A DNA stretch of 64,000 nucleotides from Rosenbergiella metrosideri. Lineage in GTDB: Bacteria > Pseudomonadota > Gammaproteobacteria > Enterobacterales > Enterobacteriaceae. The notes beneath the pieces were generated by a model. The model saw only the letters and a program-made list of their open reading frames with translations. It had not been told where the DNA came from and did no database searches. Of this stretch, positions 58,262 through 64,000 are shown one piece after another (position 1 is the stretch's first letter; the number at the start of each line of letters is the position of its first letter). The position numbers and the translations under genes were made by a program. The DNA is taken from NCBI RefSeq assembly GCF_022602565.1, contig NZ_JALBCV010000005.1:121696-185695 (forward strand), read 5' to 3'.

Positions 58262-58510
58262 ATGGGTTCGCTTACTAAACAAACCATCAGCGCACAGATA
58301 CCCGTTGAATTGGCTGCTGCTGTTGAAAATCTGGCAATTGAGTTGGACCGTTCTAAGAGCTGGATTATTAAAGAAGCGTTGACCAGTATGCTGGCCGAAA
58401 GAGAACGGCGTCATCAGAGCATTCAGGCCGGTCTTGCCGATGTGGATGCTGGTCGCGTGGTGAGCCACTCGGACATGGTGGATTTTGCTAATCGCTTAAA
58501 GAAATCCTGA
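58262..58510 (+). CDS. ParD/CopG-type RHH antitoxin
   Basis: This is an 82-aa antitoxin with a ribbon-helix-helix DNA-binding N-terminus (TKQTISAQIPVELAAAVENL, then ELDRSKSWIIKEALTSML) and an acidic C-terminal tail that would wrap around the toxin (GLADVDAGRVVSHSDMVDF). The start ATG 58262 has a GAGGTAA site. Its stop is 3 bp before the toxin gene. Confidence 0.88.
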   Translation: MGSLTKQTISAQIPVELAAAVENLAIELDRSKSWIIKEALTSMLAERERRHQSIQAGLADVDAGRVVSHSDMVDFANRLKKS

Positions 58511-58513
58511 TAA

Positions 58514-58789
58514 ATGGAAATTTACTGGGCGCTTAAATCTCAGGATGGCCTGGAGCGTATCTATCGCTTCGCCCTTCAGTATAGCCGCCAGCATGCCGAT
58601 AACGTTTTGGATCGCCTGATGACTGGTTGTGCTGGTCTTACAGCGCATCCGGCAATTGGCGTACAGCAGACTCGGTATGAACCTCGTGAGGTCCGAAAAG
58701 TATTATTCGATGATTACGAGGTTCACTACGAACTTCGTGATAATGACATCTATATCGTGGATCTCTGGCATACCAAAGAAGAACGATGA
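58514..58789 (+). CDS. ParE/RelE-superfamily toxin
   Basis: This is a 91-aa toxin of the RelE/ParE fold: SQDGLERIYRFALQYS in the N-terminal helices, then YEPREVRKVLFDDYEVHYEL and DIYIVDLWHTKEER. ParE toxins inhibit DNA gyrase, whereas RelE members cleave mRNA; the ParD-like partner favours a ParE-type activity. Intact. Confidence 0.88.
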   Translation: MEIYWALKSQDGLERIYRFALQYSRQHADNVLDRLMTGCAGLTAHPAIGVQQTRYEPREVRKVLFDDYEVHYELRDNDIYIVDLWHTKEER

Positions 58790-58907
58790 AAAGATGCTCT
58801 TCACATTAGCGAGTATTTCTCACTAACTTAAAACTCATTTTTGTGTTTTTTACTCTTTACTGTGTTTTAATGATATCCATTACTTCTTGGTAAGTGGGGA
58901 GGGCATC

Positions 58908-59705
58908 ATGCAAAACAAAATCAAAGAACTTCGTATTCAATTATCAATCACTCAGCGTGAATTGGCGGATATGGCTGGTACCAGCCAACAGCAGATCCAA
59001 CGTATAGAGACAGGGAAAGTTGCGGCCAAGTTAGGACTGGCGCAGGCGATAAGCGCTGTCTTAAAGAAACCATTGAATGCAGTTTTTCCTGGTAACGATA
59101 CTTTATTGCAAAAAGTGCGCAATCAAAGTAGCCGTAGTGATGATGATCTGGAAAGCATCGCCGCTAATGGTATTGAAATGGATGGCTGCATTTGGACGGT
59201 GAAACTCTGGTTACGAGGGCAGCAAGATTATTTGCTGTTACCCATTTTCCCGGCTGATAAGCGTCGTTTTTACTCATACTTTCAGGAAAGATCAGCACCT
59301 GATTATGAGCATTTCTTTATTTTCGACTCTGAACAGCATCGTTATGCCTTAAATGCCCGAGAGGTGATTTTCCACCAATTCTTGTTTGATGGTTTTCCCC
59401 CCGTTTCTGATGAAGAAGATAGCGATGAAAATGAAGGCAGGTATGGGAATGTCCAAATCACCATGGTAAATAGTGGCCCGGTTATTGAGCTTTGCTGTGA
59501 GCCGGATGAATCCGAGGACGAAAGTGATGACGATATCGGTCAGTTGAATGCATTTTTTGACATTCTTGAATCAGAGCCGGAATCAACCGAGCGGTATCAG
59601 TTAACCGACGAAGATGGAGAAGATGCTTTCATCCGTATTGGTTCTATCGCTATGGTACGAGTCGCACTTGACGCGTTAGAACCTGTGGAAGATGATGAAG
59701 AGTAA
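58908..59705 (+). CDS. XRE-family HTH protein with acidic C-terminus
   Basis: This 265-aa protein has an N-terminal HTH_3 domain (about 1-65; ITQRELADMAGTSQQQIQRI, then ETGKVAAKLGLAQAISAVL). A globular domain of unknown family (about 85-180) and a strongly acidic tail rich in Asp/Glu follow (about 200-265). The start ATG 58908 follows GGGGAGGG. It is the last gene of island 1, 115 bp from the probable integrase arm sites, and may regulate excision or the toxin module. Confidence 0.75.
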   Translation: MQNKIKELRIQLSITQRELADMAGTSQQQIQRIETGKVAAKLGLAQAISAVLKKPLNAVFPGNDTLLQKVRNQSSRSDDDLESIAANGIEMDGCIWTVKLWLRGQQDYLLLPIFPADKRRFYSYFQERSAPDYEHFFIFDSEQHRYALNAREVIFHQFLFDGFPPVSDEEDSDENEGRYGNVQITMVNSGPVIELCCEPDESEDESDDDIGQLNAFFDILESEPESTERYQLTDEDGEDAFIRIGSIAMVRVALDALEPVEDDEE

Positions 59706-59740
59706 TTTTTTGAGTTAGCTAAGACTTCAGAAAATCGCGT

Positions 59741-59760
59741 TGAGTATACATGTGAGTATA
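59741..59760. repeat. Candidate integrase arm-binding sites near attR
   Basis: TGAGTATA (59741-59748) and GTGAGTATA (59752-59760) form a tandem pair. They match the motif ahead of the integrase near attL (35506-35557). Both sets lie within about 200 bp of an attachment core. Confidence 0.55.
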
Positions 59761-59820
59761 TATAGCGGTTCTATTATTTTTTAATATCAAAAATTTCAGT
59801 TGGTTACGTAGATGATCGCG

Positions 59821-59837
59821 GTCCGGCCTTCGCACCA
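59821..59837 (+). repeat. attR core of island 1
   Basis: GTCCGGCCTTCG-CACCA matches the leuX 3' end (35366-35383) except for one missing G. It ends island 1 and is the boundary after which the second integrase module begins. Confidence 0.65.
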
Positions 59838-59939
59838 GTATCCTGTCCATCCCCGTCCGGGGAAGTCCAAAAAGCCTTTTAAATCAAACATTACCATCAA
59901 TTTATCGTCCGAGAAGTTCCGTTGTAATCCAGACCCTTC

Positions 59940-59976
59940 TGGGGGCATATTAACCTCGATGGAAAAAGTGCCCCCA
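59940..59976. repeat. Inverted repeat ahead of the second integrase
   Basis: TGGGGGCA (59940-59947) and TGCCCCCA (59969-59976) form an 8-bp perfect inverted repeat immediately before the integrase start. In P4-like elements such G-tract repeats are arm-type sites or part of the int autoregulatory region; this role is inferred. Confidence 0.5.
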
Positions 59977-59977
59977 A

Positions 59978-61276
59978 ATGAAGCTGAACGCCAGACAGGT
60001 AGAGACTGCGAAGCCAAAAGATAAGACGTATAAATTAGCTGATGGTGGAGGGCTATATCTTGAGGTTTCAGCGAAAGGATCTAAATATTGGCGAATGAAG
60101 TATCGCCGCCCAACTGATAAGAAAGAAGATCGCTTAGCTTTTGGAGTGTGGCCTATTGTTACGTTGGCGCAAGCAGGAGCGAAACGAGACGAAGCTAAAA
60201 AATTAATTAGTCAGGGTATTGATCCCAAAGCAGAGCAGAGAGAGGCTCAATCTGAAAACTCCGGTGCCTATAAGTTTGAGACCATTGCCCGAGAGTGGCA
60301 TGCCAATAATAAGCGATGGAGCAAAGACCATAGCGCCCGCGTTCTGCGATATTTAGAGTTATATATTTTTCCGTTTATCGGTGGTGAAGATATACGTCTA
60401 CTCAAGACAAGTAACTTACTAGCGCCAATAAAAAAAGTTGATGCCAGTGGTAAGCATGATGTCGCACAGCGTTTACAGCAAAGAGTGACGGCAATAATGC
60501 GCTATGCAGTACAAAATGATTATATCGATTCAAACCCCGCAATGGATATGGCTGGCGCATTGACTACTACCAAGGCTCGCCGCTATCCAGCTTTACCCTT
60601 CCACAGATTCCCAGAGTTTTTAGAGAGGCTTTCTCTATACAGAGGTCGCAAGATAACTCGTATTGCAGTTCAGCTATCACTTCTAACTTTTGTAAGGTCT
60701 AGCGAGCTTAGATTTGCTTGTTGGTCTGAATTCGATTTAGAACGTGCATTATGGCGCATTCCTGCAAAGCGTGAAGAAGTGGAGGGGATTCGCCATTCTC
60801 ACAGAGGAATAAAAATGAAGGAAGAGCATATAGTCCCTCTTAGCTCACAGGCACTCGCCATACTCTATGAGCTTAGACAGATTAGTGGTGATAACCCTCG
60901 TTTATTTCCGGGGGATCATGATGCAAGAAAAGTGATGAGCGAAAACACGGTTAATATTGCGCTTCGTACAATGGGCTACGACACAAAAACCGAAGTTTGC
61001 AGGCACGGATTTAGAACTATGGCGAGGGGAGCCTTAGGGGAATCAGGTTTATGGAGTGATGACCCTAAAGAAAGGCAACTCAGCCATACGGTACGTAATA
61101 ATGTTAGAGCAGCTTATATTCATACTTCCGAGCATTTAGAGGAGCACCGTTTAATGGTGCAATGGTGGGCTGATTATTTATCCAGTATTACTAATAAACA
61201 CTTAACGCTTTACGAGTTTGCAAAAAAGTCGTGTAACTGTTTTTGTTCTTTTCTTTTTCAGTTTCTTATTGTGTAG
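59978..61276 (+). CDS. int: P4-type tyrosine integrase of element 2
   Basis: This is a 432-aa P4-family integrase: N-terminal DUF4102 (MKLNARQVETAKPKDKTYKL, then ADGGGLYLEV), core-binding region, and catalytic domain with FVRSSELRFACWSE, RHGFRTMARG and RAAYIHTSEHLEEHRLMVQ containing the active-site tyrosine. It is clearly different from the first integrase, so the two elements are separate insertions. The last 15 residues (KKSCNCFCSFLFQFLIV) are unlike the family ending, so the 3' end may have been altered by recombination. Confidence 0.92.
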   Translation: MKLNARQVETAKPKDKTYKLADGGGLYLEVSAKGSKYWRMKYRRPTDKKEDRLAFGVWPIVTLAQAGAKRDEAKKLISQGIDPKAEQREAQSENSGAYKFETIAREWHANNKRWSKDHSARVLRYLELYIFPFIGGEDIRLLKTSNLLAPIKKVDASGKHDVAQRLQQRVTAIMRYAVQNDYIDSNPAMDMAGALTTTKARRYPALPFHRFPEFLERLSLYRGRKITRIAVQLSLLTFVRSSELRFACWSEFDLERALWRIPAKREEVEGIRHSHRGIKMKEEHIVPLSSQALAILYELRQISGDNPRLFPGDHDARKVMSENTVNIALRTMGYDTKTEVCRHGFRTMARGALGESGLWSDDPKERQLSHTVRNNVRAAYIHTSEHLEEHRLMVQWWADYLSSITNKHLTLYEFAKKSCNCFCSFLFQFLIV

Positions 61277-61379
61277 ATAATCCTACAAGCCCTAGGGCAT
61301 GAATCAGGTAAGTAAAGGCGTTAGTTTTGTACTGATAGCGGCACAATTAACGCTTAACCTTATTCAGAGTGAGAAATAT

Positions 61380-62297
61380 ATGAGTAATAGCCTCAATGGC
61401 GTTCCTAACGCTTCCGCCCTGGTCGAGGGTGATAGCGCTACAGAGTGTTTTACGTTTGGTGATCCTATCCCAGTGCTTGATAGAAGAGAGATACTCGATT
61501 ACGTCGAATGCGGACGATATGAGCATTGGTATGAACCCCCTGTCAGTTTTGACGGGCTAGCCCGAATATTCCGTAGCGCCGTGCACCACTGCTCACCAAT
61601 TCAAGTAAAACGTAATATTTTAATCAGTTCGTTTATTCCCTATAAACTTTTGAGCCGTCAAGCCTTCAGTAGTTTTCTTCAAGACTATCTCGTTTTCGGA
61701 AATGCTTATTTAGAGAAAAGAACAAACCATTTTGGCGAGGTGTTATCCCTTATGCCGTCACTGGCTAAATTTACTCGCCGTGGGATTAATTTAGAGTCCT
61801 ACTGGTTTATTGGTAATCGCTTTGCGAATGATTACTATCTATTTTCGACAGGGAGCGTTTTCCACTTGATGGAGCCTGATTTAAATCAGGAAATTTACGG
61901 ATTGCCTGAATACCTGTCTGCGATCCCCTCAGCGCTTCTTAATGATGCCGCTACGCTGTTTCGCCGTAAGTATTATGTCAACGGTTCCCATGCGGGCTAT
62001 ATCATGTATATGACCGATGCAGCGCAAAACCAGGAAGACATAAATAGCATTCGCCAAGCGATGAAAAGCTCAAAAGGACTAGGGAATTTTCGAAACCTTT
62101 TTATGTACTCGCCCAACGGCAACAAAGACGGTATTCAGATAATCCCTCTATCTGAGGCCACGGCTAAAGATGAATTCCTAAATATTAAGAATGTGAGCCG
62201 TGATGACATGATGGCGGTGCACCGAGTCCCCCCTCAGATGATGGGCGTCTTCTTTTTGCGCTTGACTCTGCTGTGTGGCAACGTTGTATTTTCATAG
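61380..62297 (+). pseudogene. P2-type phage portal protein (gpQ), C-terminally truncated
   Basis: The 305-codon frame matches P2 gpQ: FGDPIPVLDRREILDYVECG, EPPVSFDGLARIFRSAVHH, HLMEPDLNQEIYGLPEYLSA and NIKNVSRDDMMAVHRVPPQM. After QMMG the sequence leaves the family (VFFLRLTLLCGNVVFS) and stops, losing roughly the last 40-75 residues. Portal rings need the complete protein, so it is probably inactive. The other packaging and capsid genes expected nearby are absent. Confidence 0.85.
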
Positions 62298-62598
62298 CAA
62301 AAGAGAGGCTTTCTGTCTTCTGGTTTGTCGGTGCTTACCGTAATTATGTATGCGTTTTTCATATCATTCCGGACACTAAATGATTCATTTATCACTCGAA
62401 TTATAATCAATCACTATTTTAATCGGAGTAAATAACTCGCTTTTAGGTTTTTTTACATGGAAAGAGATTGAGCCTAGAAAAAGATTTCAAGATTCCAATT
62501 GTTTTTTTAAAAAAACTTTCAAATTCCAGATTAAAATCAAGGAAGTGCAAAGAAATTTCGTATTATGTTTGACTCTGAATAGATAAAGGATGATAAAA
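62298..62598. other. Non-coding gap, AT-rich
   Basis: Nothing recognisable is present apart from a likely promoter region for the muramidase gene. The sequence is AT-rich with A tracts, unlike the portal fragment before it, so a junction between different sources lies near 62260-62300. Confidence 0.3.
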
Positions 62599-63245
62599 AT
62601 GCTAGAGCCAAAAAAAGGAATGCTGACATTTAGGTCAGAAGGTAATAATTTAAAATCAAGTAGAGATTATTAAAAAAAATACACTGGCCTGGGAATTCTG
62701 TATCTTGCCAGAAAGATAATTCAGGAGTGACAATTGGTAGAGGGTTTGACCTCGGTGATAGAAGTGAAACTAGCGTGCTCATTGCTTTAAAAAAAGCGGG
62801 TATAGAAAATAAAAAGGCCGAAGTGATTTCTAAGGGCGCTAAAAAGAAAGGATGTTTAGCCTATAACTTCGTCCTTGAAAATAGGGATTCTATTGAAGAA
62901 ATAACAGATATTCAGCAGTTAAGGTTATTTGAGATAGCTTATGAAGAATTAGAAAAGGATGTTGAGAGAATAAGTAAGTTACATAAAAACATTCACGACT
63001 ACCATCCAAACCCAAACACGCCACCAGATTTAGCTTGGGACAACATTCCTGATAAAATAAAAGAGATGCTTATCGACCTTAGATACCGAGGTGATTACAC
63101 ACCAAAAGCCCGAGAGCATATACAACGAATGGCTTACGCTGGAGATATAGAGGGTTTAGGGAAAGCCATTTCAAATAGAAGTTATTGGATAAAAGTACCT
63201 AATGATAGGTTCAATCGGAGAGTTGAGTACTATGAAAAAAATTAA
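62599..63245 (+). pseudogene. Muramidase-like effector, frameshifted
   Basis: ATG 62599 (AAGGA site 8 bases upstream) opens MLEPKKGMLTFRSEGNNLKS, but this frame stops at TAA 62671-62673. The protein resumes in another frame with KKIHWPGNSVSC, then SGVTIGRGFDLGDRSETSVL, to the stop at 63245. The GVTIGRGFDLG core is typical of pesticin/T4-lysozyme-like muramidases that act as secreted antibacterial effectors. Counting shows a single missing base beside a run of eight As. Restoring one A by slippage would leave the TAA in frame, so the break is real. A GTG at 62727 could give a C-terminal 172-aa piece. Confidence 0.6.
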
Positions 63246-63552
63246 ACATTTTTCCTTGATTTTTCTTTTTTCATTTAATGTGAGTGCTGCATTCACAGAG
63301 CCAGAAATGAGCCAACTAAACGAAATAAATGAAAGATACATAAAAAAAGAGAATGATTCCAGAGAAAATCTAAGCGTAGCTATAAAAGAATCGATAGCTA
63401 ACTTACCAAAAGAAAAATCAAATATACTAAAATTACATGAGCTGTGGAGTCACGCTACTAAAATAAAGTGCAGACTTGCTATACTTGAATCACTAAATAC
63501 TGATGCAGAAACAGCAAGTAAATACGAATGCCTTGCTAATGAATACAATTAA
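63232..63552 (+). CDS. Periplasmic immunity-type protein (LprI/DUF1311-like)
   Basis: This is a 106-aa exported protein with a Sec signal peptide (MKKIKHFSLIFLFSFNVSAA). The C-terminal part (ELWSHATKIKCRLAILESLN, then ASKYECLANEYN) shows the W-x(n)-C-x(n)-CLA pattern of LprI-type lysozyme inhibitors. It overlaps the end of the muramidase gene by 14 bp, the layout of an effector-immunity pair. It appears intact although the effector is broken. The start ATG 63232 follows GGAG. Confidence 0.6.
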   Translation: MKKIKHFSLIFLFSFNVSAAFTEPEMSQLNEINERYIKKENDSRENLSVAIKESIANLPKEKSNILKLHELWSHATKIKCRLAILESLNTDAETASKYECLANEYN

Positions 63553-64000
63553 GAAGCTAATTTTTTAAATAGCATATATTAAATTTATATTAAGAGAGGT
63601 ATGAGGGAAACGGCTATAATGCAAGCAATTTTGACTAAAATTCATTAAACATAAGCCCTTGTTACGCGCACCACTCAAGCGCCCTCAGGGCCATTCTGGA
63701 GCGTAACCCATAAAAAACATCTTGCCCCTTAAAACGCCTCAGAGTGGCTTAAATAAATCCTTTCGGCATTAATCGTTATGTATCCAAGTGAATAGCGGAT
63801 GATTTGATAGCCAACCCCAAAAAATACTGTTCAATCACCTCATCGACAACAGTGAACGGGAAAATAACTTATTCACTATAGTTATATTGACTGACAGAGA
63901 AACATCAAACTCAAATGGTTTTTATCAAACTTTAATGTGGTCATATACCAGCGCTTTCTGCGGCGTATCAAATCCGGCGCTTTACCCCTTTGCGCCCGCC
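63553..64000. other. Right end of window: no clear gene
   Basis: An inverted pair GTTACGC/GCGTAAC (about 63661-63708) flanks GC-rich sequence unlike the AT-rich genes before it. On the minus strand an open frame of about 38 codons enters from the right edge and ends at TAA 63884-63882. Its sequence is not recognised and it could be a gene end or chance. Confidence 0.25.

Larger units (their letters stand above)
35366..59837. mobile_element. Genomic island 1 in leuX (P4/CP4-type, defence cargo)
   Basis: The element runs from the leuX 3' end to a diverged copy of it at 59821-59837, about 24.5 kb. It has a P4-type integrase next to the tRNA, IS insertions, an SBD-HNH nuclease, a type I restriction system with a PrrC-type nuclease, and a CP4-57-like conserved block with two toxin-antitoxin modules. 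The base composition is uneven: the restriction operon and 50776-51771 are AT-rich against the chromosomal flank. The attR core lacks one base compared with attL, and cargo genes are decaying, so current mobility is doubtful. Confidence 0.85.
59838..64000. mobile_element. Second P4-type element in tandem (incomplete in window)
   Basis: A second P4-type integrase begins 141 bp after the attR core, followed by a truncated P2-type portal gene and a muramidase/immunity pair. No further att copy is seen before the window ends. The tandem arrangement suggests successive insertions at leuX. Confidence 0.65.

Noticed and set aside
62665..62690. Transcriptional slippage on the A8 run restoring the muramidase frame
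   Set aside because: The TAA stop directly precedes the extra As in the first frame, so adding an A does not remove the stop.
35366..64000. CRISPR arrays or cas genes in the islands
   Set aside because: I looked for regularly spaced direct repeats and cas-type proteins and saw none.

Overview
The window comes from a chromosome of the Enterobacterales. The metY-rimP-nusA-infB-rbfA-truB-rpsO-pnp-nlpI-yrbN-deaD order, the pyrBI/argI/valS/holC/pepA/lptFG block and the protein lengths all match that order closely. Genes such as miaE, marC, yjjA (DUF2501) and a glnHPQ-like operon fit an Erwiniaceae- or Yersiniaceae-like relative rather than E. coli itself, but the sequence alone does not fix the genus.

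Layout. (1) 1-15.1 kb: a degraded gene end, then the initiator tRNA and the translation/RNA-metabolism cluster, followed by yhbW, yhbS, yhbQ and yhbP. (2) 15.2-35.1 kb: ridA, pyrI, pyrB with a pyrL-type attenuator, argI with a pair of ArgR boxes, rraB, miaE, a glutamine-type ABC transporter with an RpiR regulator, valS-holC, pepA, lptFG, yjiN, yjgR, marC and yjjA. In E. coli blocks 1 and 2 lie far apart on the map; here they meet at yhbP/ridA. (3) 35.3-59.8 kb: a P4/CP4-type genomic island inserted in the tRNA-Leu(CAA) gene leuX. It is bounded by a near-perfect repeat of the leuX 3' end and by copies of a GTGAGTATA motif, probably integrase arm sites. (4) 59.8 kb to the end: a second P4-type integrase starts a second element in tandem. 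It carries a truncated P2-type portal gene and a frameshifted muramidase gene with an intact periplasmic immunity-type gene, and it runs off the window.

The first island is a defence island. Next to its integrase is a solitary SBD-HNH nuclease of the type that cuts phosphorothioated DNA. An IS30-family element inserted in an IS5-family relic follows. Then comes a compact operon: a small HTH regulator behind an 18-bp perfect inverted repeat, hsdR, hsdS, a PrrC-type anticodon nuclease and hsdM. This pairs type I restriction with a tRNA-cutting back-up for when restriction is disabled. A TIR-domain gene next door has been cut by an IS66 relic. The distal half is a CP4-57-like core: AlpA, zinc-ribbon proteins, an inovirus-Gp2-like protein, a YfjR-type WYL regulator, a lipoprotein, an IrmA-family protein, DUF932, RadC, CbeA/CbtA and DUF4942. 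It ends with a ParD/ParE-type module and an HTH protein.

Several accessory genes are decaying: the IS30 transposase is frameshifted, one zinc-ribbon paralogue has an amber codon, the TIR gene is 5'-truncated, the portal is 3'-truncated and the muramidase is frameshifted. The restriction/anticodon-nuclease operon and both toxin-antitoxin modules look intact.
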